Source: CAZNGF01 sp964572855 (GTDB lineage: Bacteria; Bipolaricaulota; Bipolaricaulia; RBG-16-55-9; JAJCYT01). From it: a stretch of 32,484 bases of DNA. Below are positions 1-6,121 of this stretch, in pieces (positions within the stretch are counted from its first letter, which is position 1; every line of letters starts with the position of its first letter). The position numbers and the translations under genes were made by a program. Under the pieces are notes generated by a model. It made no database searches. It was not told where the DNA came from and saw nothing but the letters and a program-made list of their open reading frames with translations. The stretch lies in the NCBI GenBank assembly GCA_964572855.1, contig CAZNGF010000029.1, forward strand, positions 1 through 32,484, given 5' to 3'.

Positions 1-127
1 CCACCTCGCCCAACAGGCAAACGCGCTGCTGCGTGCACACCGTCACGAAATACGCGCCGGGTTGAGTGTAATCGTAATCGGGCAAGCGCAGCGACCGGCG
101 CTGGCGGGACGTGGAGGTATTGGTCAT
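1..127 (-). CDS. REP-associated tyrosine transposase (RAYT), N-terminal part, cut by window edge
   Basis: Translating the minus strand from the ATG at 127 gives a protein opening with RRSLRLPDYDYTQPGAYFVT, then VCTQQR and CLLGE. This is the usual N-terminus of the IS200-like single-domain transposases called RAYT or TnpA-REP, which act on palindromic repeats. A GGGGGAAGAG stretch lies upstream of the ATG. The catalytic HUH and tyrosine motifs lie outside the window, so activity cannot be judged. Palindromic repeats with GTAGGG/CCCTAC ends elsewhere in the window are candidate substrates, by inference only. Identification rests on the first 42 codons. Confidence 0.82.
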   Translation of the reverse strand, partial: MTNTSTSRQRRSLRLPDYDYTQPGAYFVTVCTQQRVCLLGEV

Positions 128-447
128 GGTCACGTCTCTCTTCCCCCTAGCACGCTGGCGACAAGGAGGGTAAAATCACGTTGCAGGACCGAGCCCGTCC
201 TCGGTGGCGGGGGTAGGCCCTGCTCTGTGCTTTCATGGATGAATCCTCCGAGTTCTTTACTACCAGCTTCAGTCTAGCTTGACCCAACGCCCTTTCCAAT
301 AGGAACGCCCTTCACAACGTCCAACCGTCATGGCTGCAGCCGCTTTTGCAAGGCAAAATATAACACTGCAAGCTCAGTTCTTGCCTCTCTTTTATCTCTA
401 GACCCCGCCCGGATTGTACCGCTACCTTGGCTTGCAAGGAGGGAATC
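128..447. other. Intergenic region, no gene recognised
   Basis: This stretch separates the divergent transposase start and the MazG-side genes. No convincing coding frame is seen. A TATAAC hexamer occurs at 359-364 but has no good -35 partner at normal spacing, so no promoter is called. An AAGGAGGG ribosome binding site at about 436-443 serves the small reading frame that starts at 448. Confidence 0.5.
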
Positions 448-576
448 ATGCACCAAAGTGGCTCCGTCGGTTACCTCGCGACGAGCCAGTCCAACTCACC
501 CGACGTGTGTGATTTCGCCGAGCGGGAGATGAAACCTGCGAAATCGACTCCTGATCGCTCAAACCACAATGCCTGA
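448..576 (+). CDS. Possible small leader ORF (42 aa) overlapping the MazG-like gene
   Basis: An ATG at 448 is preceded by a strong AAGGAGGG sequence at good spacing. The frame runs 42 codons to a TGA at 574-576, beginning MHQSGSVGYL and ending RSNHNA. It overlaps the ATG (569) of the downstream pyrophosphohydrolase by 8 bases, an arrangement that permits translational coupling. No family is recognised and the composition does not argue strongly for or against coding. The good ribosome binding site is the main support, and the downstream gene has no equally good one of its own. Confidence 0.35.
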   Translation: MHQSGSVGYLATSQSNSPDVCDFAEREMKPAKSTPDRSNHNA

Positions 577-904
577 TCTCAACCAAACCCTTGCCCGCAT
601 CCGCCAGTTCCGCGACGAGCGGGATTGGGCGCAGTTTCACAACACGAAGGACTTGGCGCTGGCGCTGTCGATCGAGGCGGCCGAGCTGAACGAGCTGTTT
701 CTCTGGAAGCGCGCCGACGAGGCGGACCCCGAACAGGTCAAGCAGGAGCTGGCCGACGTGTTCGTCTACGCCCTGCTCCTGCTCGACCATTTCGGGCTCG
801 ATCTGGACGCGATCGTGGCCGACAAGCTGGCGCTCAACGCGCGTAAGTATCCGGTGGAACGCGCAAGAGGCTCGGCCGAGAAGCGCACGGAGCGCTCCCC
901 ATGA
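569..904 (+). CDS. MazG-like nucleotide pyrophosphohydrolase
   Basis: The 111-residue protein is an all-alpha NTP pyrophosphohydrolase of the MazG/RS21-C6 type, expected to hydrolyse (d)NTPs to NMP and pyrophosphate in the cytoplasm. The magnesium-binding signature is visible as EAAE at residues 36-39 and ELAD at 60-63, the ExxE-(about 20)-ExxD pattern of the family. Length matches single-domain members. Its stop overlaps the ATG of the next gene (ATGA at 901-904), so the two are co-translated. Pairing with a helicase/nuclease protein points to nucleotide-based defence or stress control rather than simple housecleaning, which is inference. The fold call is solid; the substrate is unknown. Confidence 0.88.
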   Translation: MPDLNQTLARIRQFRDERDWAQFHNTKDLALALSIEAAELNELFLWKRADEADPEQVKQELADVFVYALLLLDHFGLDLDAIVADKLALNARKYPVERARGSAEKRTERSP

Positions 905-2793
905 GGCTCTACGCCGGCAGCTCACAGCAGTTCATCGACGACACGGCGCTCAACCAGATCGCCGACAAGCTCAAGAGCGCGTTCTTCGCCCAGATGGGCT
1001 ACAACCCGTCGCAAAGCGAGATCACCTCGTGGCGCAACTCGCTCAAGTCGCTGGCGATGGCCATTCAGTACGCGGACCTGCTCGACCACGGGATTTTGCT
1101 GGAGTACCAGTTGCCCATGAACTCGCGGCGGCTCGACTGCCTCATTTGCGGCCGCGACAAAGCGGGCAAGCCGGCAGGCGTCATCATCGAGCTGAAGCAG
1201 TGGGAGCGCTGCCAACCCTCCGAGGGCGAGAACGAGGTCACGACCTTCGTGGGCGGGGCGCTGCGGGACGTGCTGCACCCGTCGGCCCAGGTGGGCGGCT
1301 ACCAGATGTACCTGGCCGACACGCACACGGCCTTCTACGAGGGCCCCGATCCCGTCTTCCTGAGGGCGTGCAGCTACCTGCACAACTACGCCTACGACGC
1401 CGACGACCCGCTGTTCGCGCCCAAGTTCGAAAAGCTCTTGCAGCAGTACCCCGTGTTCACGATGGACCACGTGCCGCAACTGCGGGACTACCTCTCGGCC
1501 CAACTGCGCGGCGGCGACGGGCTGGCGGTGCTGAGCCGGGTCGAGCAGAGCACGTACCGCCCCAGCCGCAAGCTGATGCAGCACGTGGCCGACGTGATCG
1601 AGGGCAACCCGGCCTACGTCCTGCTGGACGAGCAACAGGTCGTGTTCGACATGGTGCTGGCCAACGCGCGCGACGGGTACCACCACCGCCGCAAGCACGT
1701 CATGATCGTCAAAGGCGGGCCGGGCACGGGAAAGTCCGTGATCGCGATCAACCTGATGGCCAAGCTGCTGCGCGACGACTACAACGCGCACTACGCCACG
1801 GGCTCGCGCGCCTTCACCCAGACGCTGCGCAAGATCATCGGCCGGCGCGGGGAGGTCCAGTTCAAGTACTTCAACAGCTACATGACCGCCGAGCCCAACG
1901 AGGTGGACGTGTTGATCGCCGACGAAGCCCACCGCATCCGCAAGACGAGCCACAACCGCTTCACGCCCAAAGCCCAACGCACGGACCGCCCCCAGATCGA
2001 GGAGCTGATGCAAGCGTCCAAGGTGGCGGTCTTCTTCATCGACGACAAGCAGGTCGTGCGCCCCAACGAGATCGGCTCGGCCGACTACCTCAAAAAAGCT
2101 GCGGAGGCCGCGGGCTGCACGGTGTCGGAGTTCGAGCTGGAGGCGCAGTTCCGCTGCAGCGGGTCGGACGCGTTCGTGAACTGGGTCAACAACACGCTCG
2201 GTATCCAGCGCACGGCCAACGTGCTCTGGAACGGGGACGAGGCGTTCGACGTAAAAATCTTCGACAGCCCCGACGCCCTGGAGGCCGCCATCCGGCAGAA
2301 GGCGCAGGAAGGCCACTCCGCCCGCATGACCGCCGGCTTCTGCTGGCCTTGGTCCCAAAAGCCCAAGCCGGACGGGACGCTGGAAGCCGACGTCGTGGTC
2401 GGCGACTACTACCGCCCGTGGAACGCCCGGCCCAACGCGACCAAGCTAGCCAAGGGCATCCCCAAGGCCGATCTGTGGGCTTACGACCCCGGCGGGATGA
2501 ATCAGGTGGGCTGCATCTACACCGCGCAGGGCTTCGAGTTCGACTACGTGGGCGTGATCGTCGGCAAGGACCTGGTCTACGACTTCGACGCTCAAACGTG
2601 GGTCGGGCACAAGGCCGAGTCCCACGACACCGTGGTCAAGCGCTCGGGCGAACAGTTCCTCGCCCTGGTCAAGAATACCTACCGCGTCCTGCTCACGCGC
2701 GGGCTGAAGGGCTGCTACGTGTACTTCATGGACAAGGAAACGGAGCGGTTTGTGAAGAGTCGGATGGAATCATCAAAGTCTTCGCCTAAGTGA
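901..2793 (+). CDS. DUF2075 (SF1-like helicase) protein with N-terminal PD-(D/E)xK-like domain
   Basis: A 630-residue protein. The N-terminal part has RRLDCLI (Asp79) followed by GVIIELKQW (Glu97, Lys99), the D...ExK arrangement of restriction-like nucleases. The central part has a Walker A motif GGPGTGKS (272-279), a DEAH-type Walker B (VLIADEAH, ending at 344), an FFIDDKQ motif near 380 and QFRCSG, followed by IYTAQGFEFDYVGVIVG and YRVLLTRG near the C-terminus, as in superfamily 1 helicases of the DUF2075 group. It should be an ATP-driven nucleic-acid motor with a possible nuclease. It overlaps the MazG-like gene by 4 bases. The helicase call is firm; the nuclease call rests on three residues and their spacing. 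DUF2075 proteins are often found in defence islands, but the function here is untested. Confidence 0.85.
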   Translation: MRLYAGSSQQFIDDTALNQIADKLKSAFFAQMGYNPSQSEITSWRNSLKSLAMAIQYADLLDHGILLEYQLPMNSRRLDCLICGRDKAGKPAGVIIELKQWERCQPSEGENEVTTFVGGALRDVLHPSAQVGGYQMYLADTHTAFYEGPDPVFLRACSYLHNYAYDADDPLFAPKFEKLLQQYPVFTMDHVPQLRDYLSAQLRGGDGLAVLSRVEQSTYRPSRKLMQHVADVIEGNPAYVLLDEQQVVFDMVLANARDGYHHRRKHVMIVKGGPGTGKSVIAINLMAKLLRDDYNAHYATGSRAFTQTLRKIIGRRGEVQFKYFNSYMTAEPNEVDVLIADEAHRIRKTSHNRFTPKAQRTDRPQIEELMQASKVAVFFIDDKQVVRPNEIGSADYLKKAAEAAGCTVSEFELEAQFRCSGSDAFVNWVNNTLGIQRTANVLWNGDEAFDVKIFDSPDALEAAIRQKAQEGHSARMTAGFCWPWSQKPKPDGTLEADVVVGDYYRPWNARPNATKLAKGIPKADLWAYDPGGMNQVGCIYTAQGFEFDYVGVIVGKDLVYDFDAQTWVGHKAESHDTVVKRSGEQFLALVKNTYRVLLTRGLKGCYVYFMDKETERFVKSRMESSKSSPK

Positions 2794-3007
2794 TCTATTG
2801 AGAAGAGTCAAGCTGGTTTCTTGATCCTTCCATTTCACATAAGCAGATAGAAGATCTAAGTGTGTTGTGAAAGCTGCGGGTCTCTTTGGAGAACGCGGTT
2901 ATAAAGCCAATGTGATGGGTGGGGCTGACACAATTAACGATCATCTGGTGACGGATGCGCACACCTCTCGGTAGGTGATAAATGTCGTAGCGAAAACGGT
3001 GAAAACG

Positions 3008-3038
3008 GTGACAAAAATCTATACTCCACCTGTATAAT
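3008..3038 (+). promoter_or_regulatory. Sigma70-like promoter for the 3047 gene, predicting a leaderless mRNA
   Basis: A perfect TATAAT lies at 3033-3038, with GTGACA at 3008-3013 (19-bp spacing). A short direct repeat (GAAAACGGTG twice) overlaps the upstream part. The expected transcription start, about 7 bases after the -10 box, falls at or next to the ATG at 3047. No ribosome binding site is present between them. Confidence 0.55.
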
Positions 3039-3046
3039 GAGATAGC

Positions 3047-3472
3047 ATGGCAAAGCGGAAATCAGCAAAGAAACGAAAGATGCGAGCAGGTTTCTTGGAA
3101 GAGAAGAGCGAACTCGGGGTGCTGACTGGGCCATTTCATATTCCGCTAGGGCCTGCCAGGAATGGAGCGTGGAAACACTATTTTCATGTGTCCGATAAGT
3201 CTAGGGGAAAGAAGATCGTGGACTACAGAGTCCATATCGAAATTCTCTTAGAAGGAGAAATTCGGCATGTGATAGGCTTCGATCCAGCCGATGATGGCCC
3301 GCACTGCGATGAGTATAGGCTTGATGGAGAGACGCAGAAGTGGTATCTCTCATTCGGATTCGATGCGGTCACAGGCTACAAAGACGCACTAGAAGACGCG
3401 GATGAAAAAGTTAGCTTGAACCATCGAGAATACATCGAAAACTTCAAGCAAGGGCGGTGGCCATGCGATTAA
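3047..3472 (+). CDS. Hypothetical protein, lysine-rich N-terminus (141 aa)
   Basis: A 141-residue protein with a strongly basic start (MAKRKSAKKRKMR) and a body rich in aromatic and acidic residues (HYFHVSDKSRGKKIVDYRVH, FDPADDGPHCDEYR, WYLSFGFD). I do not recognise a characterised family with confidence. The surrounding DNA (about 2800-3830) is visibly richer in A+T than its neighbours, which suggests recent transfer. The next gene overlaps its 3' end, so the two form a unit. The promoter lies directly against the ATG, without a ribosome binding site. Two small, coupled, AT-rich genes next to defence-type genes could be a toxin-antitoxin-like pair, but nothing in the sequences proves it. Confidence 0.72.
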   Translation: MAKRKSAKKRKMRAGFLEEKSELGVLTGPFHIPLGPARNGAWKHYFHVSDKSRGKKIVDYRVHIEILLEGEIRHVIGFDPADDGPHCDEYRLDGETQKWYLSFGFDAVTGYKDALEDADEKVSLNHREYIENFKQGRWPCD

Positions 3473-3813
3473 CAGAAAGACAGCTTGAAGACATCATGGC
3501 CTTTCTATCCCATGATTTCACAAGAATGCTCAGAGAGAATCCCTCTGGCCTAGAAGAAGTCCCCCCCAACGCTCTCGTGATCTTCAAGGTAAGGGGAGTT
3601 CCTTGGGCCGACCAATTTAACGAATGGACCGATGAGATTCTTTCTGATTACGCCGATGACTATGAGTGTGTTTTCTTTGCTCTTGCAAAAATCACCCCTG
3701 TAAATCACGGTGAACACAGGTCTCATCAGCGTAAGTCTGGATACCCGCAGCCTTCGATTTTGGATTCGGTGATGCGGTCTCCGAGAGAGTTTGAGCTTTC
3801 GCAAGCAACATAG
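3463..3813 (+). CDS. Hypothetical protein (116 aa), second gene of the low-GC pair
   Basis: The ATG at 3463 is preceded by AAGGGCGG and overlaps the stop codon of the upstream gene by 10 bases; a GTG two codons earlier (3457) is the alternative start. The product is soluble and acidic, with a helical N-terminus (MRLTERQLEDIMAFLSHDF), a likely beta strand NALVIFKVRG and a DYADDYECVFFALAKI stretch. No signal peptide, membrane segment or catalytic motif is seen, and I do not recognise a family. It is co-transcribed with the previous gene and shares its AT-rich composition. Confidence 0.68.
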   Translation: MRLTERQLEDIMAFLSHDFTRMLRENPSGLEEVPPNALVIFKVRGVPWADQFNEWTDEILSDYADDYECVFFALAKITPVNHGEHRSHQRKSGYPQPSILDSVMRSPREFELSQAT

Positions 3814-4143
3814 TTAACCCAAGTTTCGGACTACATCAACATCCGCCGAATCTAGACGCGAAAGCAGTGATCGGCGATCACGTAGGCGCCGGCGGGCTCG
3901 TGCGCCAGTCCTTGCAGGAAACAAGGCTGGTTCAAGCAGAGTGAGCCGCGCTAAGGCCTATTCGGAAACGATTGGCAATCGTGTGCTAATAGAGCGTTAA
4001 TAGACGGTGGGTTGGGGCGAAATGCCTCGTAGGCGTTGCGCCCGTGGGGGCGATAAATCGTGCCTCTACAGGAGATTGTAGATTACGCATTATGTGTGAT
4101 CTGGAAAGCGGCCGGCACAGCCGGCCCTACGGCTTAAACAAGA
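3814..4143. other. Intergenic region with palindromic repeats and a possible gene remnant
   Basis: No intact gene is seen. Its right half holds the repeat cluster listed separately (4014-4130). Reading the minus strand from about 3950 down to a TAG at about 3856 gives a short stretch of plausible codons (QGLAHEPAGAYVIADHCFRV then stop). This may be the tail of a decayed gene, but it has no start and I cannot assign a family. Confidence 0.4.
4014..4130. repeat. Cluster of REP-like palindromes (GTAGGG/CCCTAC family)
   Basis: Three hairpin-forming units sit side by side: 4014-4043 (GGGGCG ... GCGCCC with an inner GCCT/AGGC stem), 4044-4069 (GTGGGGGCGAT, AA, ATCGTGCCTCTAC) and 4110-4130 (GGCCGGC, ACA, GCCGGCC, then CTAC). 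The same plan, a 6-9 bp GC-rich stem with a 2-3 base loop next to GTAGGG or CCCTAC, recurs at 10146, 25535, 26796, 26871, 30100 and 30135. Confidence 0.6.
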
Positions 4144-4380
4144 TCAGGCCGAATGCGTGAGCGAGCGCGCGACCTCGCGGGGCACCTCGATCGGGATGAA
4201 CCAGTCGGCCGGGTAGAGGTAGTCCTCGCCACTCTCGTCGATCACCCGCACGTCCCCCTCGCGCGCCGCGTCTTCGTCCAGCAGCGCGCGGTAGATCTTG
4301 TGCAGCTCCAGCGAGGCCGGATAGGCCGCGTTGTGGATGCAGACCACGAACTGCGCGGCGGGTGGTTTCACTTTGCTCAT
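4144..4380 (-). CDS. Small conserved hypothetical protein (78 aa)
   Basis: The protein reads QFVVCIHNAAYPASLELHKI, then a variable middle, then VIDESGEDYLYPADWFIPIE and a short C-terminus. I recognise this as a widespread small family of unknown function, often near DUF2442 or toxin-antitoxin-like genes. It is cytoplasmic, with no membrane segment. The start is taken as the ATG at 4380. A GTG at 4398 directly abutting the stop of the DUF2442 gene is an alternative and would favour translational coupling. It is the last gene of a minus-strand cluster reading from 5480 to 4144. Confidence 0.72.
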   Translation of the reverse strand: MSKVKPPAAQFVVCIHNAAYPASLELHKIYRALLDEDAAREGDVRVIDESGEDYLYPADWFIPIEVPREVARSLTHSA

Positions 4381-4398
4381 CTCCGAGAAGTAACGCAC

Positions 4399-4710
4399 TT
4401 ACCGTTGACGTTTCTCCCGCAGCAGTTCCACCGCGTCGGGCCGATGCGAGGGCTCATCGCTGAGTTTGGCATGGAGCGCATCCGGGGCCAGGTCCGCGCC
4501 GTTGGGCCAGCAGACCGCGCCGAAGTCGTCGATCTCGGCCTTGGCGAAGTACTCGGGGTTCTTCAGCGGTTCGAACACGGGGCCAAATAGCCGGTCCGAC
4601 AGATCGACCTCGCCGCTCACGCCGTCTTCGAACGCCACGTAGAGCCGATGCCCCTTGCGCGGTTCGACTTTGCAGACGCGATGAATGGGAGTCTTCTTCA
4701 TCTCTCCCAC
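4399..4710 (-). CDS. DUF2442 domain protein
   Basis: The roughly 100-residue protein has the DUF2442 pattern: VCKVEPRKGHRLYVAFEDGV, VDLSDRL, FEPLKNPEYFAKAEID and AVCWPNGADLAPDAL. Members are small cytoplasmic proteins, commonly encoded beside another short gene and often treated as toxin-antitoxin-like, without a proven activity. It starts with GTG at 4710; an ATG three codons in (4701) is preceded too closely by GGAGAG but is possible. A second, broken copy lies at 5507-5688, so the gene was duplicated around the HEPN unit. Confidence 0.85.
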   Translation of the reverse strand: MGEMKKTPIHRVCKVEPRKGHRLYVAFEDGVSGEVDLSDRLFGPVFEPLKNPEYFAKAEIDDFGAVCWPNGADLAPDALHAKLSDEPSHRPDAVELLREKRQR

Positions 4711-4761
4711 AGATTGTCGGCATTGAAGTCAGCGAGGCCAGTCGAGTTACACGGGCCTCAA

Positions 4762-5034
4762 TCAGGCGTCGCTGCGAATCACCACACGCACCAGGATGAA
4801 GAACCCGTATCGATCCTCGATTGCCTGCTTCAGCTCAATGGCCCGGTCTTGCCCGGCTTGCCGCACGGCCTCATCGCCCGGCAGGCGTAGTTCCAGGTGA
4901 ATCGTCTCCCCTTCGATGGACTCACACGGAACCAACTCGGCACCCGGAAACGCCTTTTGCAATGCGAAGATCAAGTCGGCGGTCGCCCGCGCCACCTCGT
5001 CGGTCGTCAGCACCCGCATCGCCGAACTGGCCAT
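4762..5034 (-). CDS. Small hypothetical protein, likely partner of the HEPN gene (90 aa)
   Basis: The ATG at 5034 is preceded by AAAGGAG at good spacing, which decides the start over upstream in-frame ATGs. The protein has an N-terminal helix (LTTDEVARATADLIFALQKA), an acidic middle (ESIEGETIHLELRLPGD) and a beta-rich end (RYGFFILVRVVIRSD). It lies 50 bases downstream of the HEPN gene on the same strand. I have seen similar about-90-residue proteins next to HEPN genes, and it may be the antidote or a regulatory subunit. That role is inferred from position only. Confidence 0.72.
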   Translation of the reverse strand: MASSAMRVLTTDEVARATADLIFALQKAFPGAELVPCESIEGETIHLELRLPGDEAVRQAGQDRAIELKQAIEDRYGFFILVRVVIRSDA

Positions 5035-5084
5035 GATGACTCCTTTCTCGCCCATCGTCCTCATACGCGCTCGTCGCGCAACCT

Positions 5085-5480
5085 TTACAACGGAAGCCCG
5101 GCCGCTTTTGCAACCAAGCGCAGCACGCGTTTGCCCGTGTCCAACCCCATCTGAGCCGCATCTGCTCCTAATCTGCGCGCCTCATAATCGGCCTGGATGC
5201 GATAGAGATAGAGCCGATCCAACTGCTTGCGAATCGAGGCCATGGATTGCGGTGGAACAGGCGGATGGCGCCACTGCCCTCGGCAAAACGCATTGATCAA
5301 CCCGCCGTGGCGCCATAGTCCAGATCGCGGGTCACCAAGGGCGATCCACATCGCCTGATAGCATGCGTAGTAGCTGAGCGTAACGCTCTCGGCATAATAG
5401 CCTTGATCGAAGCAGAGTTGAGACGCAGCAATTCGCCTCTTCGCGCGCTCCCAACGTCGATCACGATCCGTCGAATCCAT
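5085..5480 (-). CDS. HEPN domain protein (UPF0332-like)
   Basis: The 131-residue all-helical protein shows the HEPN/UPF0332 plan: an N-terminal helix with RRIAASQLCFDQGYYAESV, then LSYYACYQAMWIAL, an HGGLINAF segment and RIQADYEARR before the last helix. HEPN proteins are often RNases or adenylylation targets in toxin-antitoxin and defence systems. The strict Rx4-6H ribonuclease motif is not evident here, so catalysis is doubtful. A TACAAT -10-like box (5486-5491) lies directly before the ATG, with no room for a ribosome binding site. It heads the four-gene minus-strand cluster. Confidence 0.82.
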   Translation of the reverse strand: MDSTDRDRRWERAKRRIAASQLCFDQGYYAESVTLSYYACYQAMWIALGDPRSGLWRHGGLINAFCRGQWRHPPVPPQSMASIRKQLDRLYLYRIQADYEARRLGADAAQMGLDTGKRVLRLVAKAAGLPL

Positions 5481-5506
5481 AGCGCATTGTAACCCAAGTG
5501 CTGCCT

Positions 5507-5688
5507 TTAGAATCGAAGCGAGGGCTCGCCGCTGAGCTTGGCGTGGAGCTTGGCGTAGAGCGCGTCCGGAGCCAAGTCCGCGCCGTTAGGCCAGCAGATC
5601 GCGCCGAAGTCGTCGATCTCGGTCCTAACGAAGTACTCGGGATCCCTTGCGCGGTTCGACTTTGCAGACGCGATGTATGAACTTTCAT
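5507..5688 (-). pseudogene. Broken DUF2442 copy with internal deletion and frameshifts
   Basis: The minus strand from an ATG at 5688 carries the same DNA as the intact gene for CGCGTCTGCAAAGTCGAACC, but in a shifted frame. It then jumps to DPEYFVRTEIDDFGAICWPN in another frame, missing the segment corresponding to about RLYVAFEDGV...FEPLKN. The rest (GADLAPDALYAKL) matches the intact copy at 4399-4710, with a short duplication near the end (AKLHAKLSG). It cannot make a functional DUF2442 protein. Confidence 0.8.
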
Positions 5689-5798
5689 GATTAGCACGAT
5701 GAAGAATCGACGCCAAGGATCCAAAGCGGACAGCCTTGGGAAACAGAGAAGAACCTGACTGCTGAGCGTCACGCGGGGGCCGAATTACGCATGATGCG

Positions 5799-5954
5799 TT
5801 ACGCGCGATGCGTAACGAAGTGGGCCGGATGCTCGCTGGCGGCGAGCTGCTGAACCAGGGTGCTCTTGCCCGTCTGCCGCGCCCCGTTGACCAGCACGAC
5901 CGGGCTATCGGTCAACGCCTCCCGCAGGTGGTCCAGCAGAGGTCGGGCGATCAT
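5799..5954 (-). pseudogene. Truncated AAA ATPase (ATP-binding protein of the DUF4143-type family)
   Basis: Starting at the ATG at 5954, the protein reads MIARPLLDHLREAL, then a P-loop VNGARQTGKSTLVQQL, and stops after about 51 residues (HFVTHRA). Full-length members of this ATPase group have roughly 380-450 residues, so only the N-terminal tenth remains. The sequence after the break (5770-5820) is made of reiterated ACGCAT/TACGC units, which may mark the deletion junction. The P-loop itself is intact. Confidence 0.78.
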
Positions 5955-5976
5955 GACCCTATGCGAGCTGGTTTTT

Positions 5977-6019
5977 GGTTGAAAAACAACCACTAACTGG
6001 TTGAATTTCAACCAGTTAG
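5977..6019. promoter_or_regulatory. Two dyads upstream of the truncated ATPase, operator-like
   Basis: A near-perfect palindrome has 13-bp arms at 5993-6005 and 6007-6019 (CTAACTGGTTGAA and its complement) around one base. Beside it is GGTTG-AAAAA-CAACC at 5977-5991. Both share the GGTTG...CAACC core, so they look like repeated operator sites. They precede the ATPase ATG at 5954 and also lie just upstream of the promoter for the stress-protein gene at 6122. Confidence 0.55.
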
Positions 6020-6030
6020 CTTGCTCTCCC

Positions 6031-6059
6031 TTGGCGTTTCCCCAGCGATGGCCTATACT
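6031..6059 (+). promoter_or_regulatory. Sigma70-like promoter for the UspA-CNB gene
   Basis: TTGGCG at 6031-6036 and TATACT at 6054-6059 are separated by 17 bp. The predicted transcript starts near 6066, leaving a leader of about 56 bases that ends with AAGGAAAGG before the ATG at 6122. The palindrome at 5993-6019 lies immediately upstream of the -35 box. Confidence 0.62.
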
Positions 6060-6121
6060 CCACCCAACCATTAAGCGCGAAGGGGTGGGGAAAGCGCCGC
6101 TCCCAAGGAAAGGTGTTGCCC

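Noticed and set aside
922..2358. Long minus-strand open frame opposite the DUF2075 gene
   Set aside because: It is a mirror of a real GC-rich gene; the product is a low-complexity, His/Arg/Val-rich string with no family pattern.
4153..4590. Plus-strand frame opposite the DUF2442 and 78-aa genes
   Set aside because: It is antisense to recognisable small genes and has no family pattern.
5770..5820. Reiterated ACGCAT/TACGC units as a CRISPR or iteron array
   Set aside because: There are only a few imperfect short units, without regular spacers or a replication gene; more likely junction debris.
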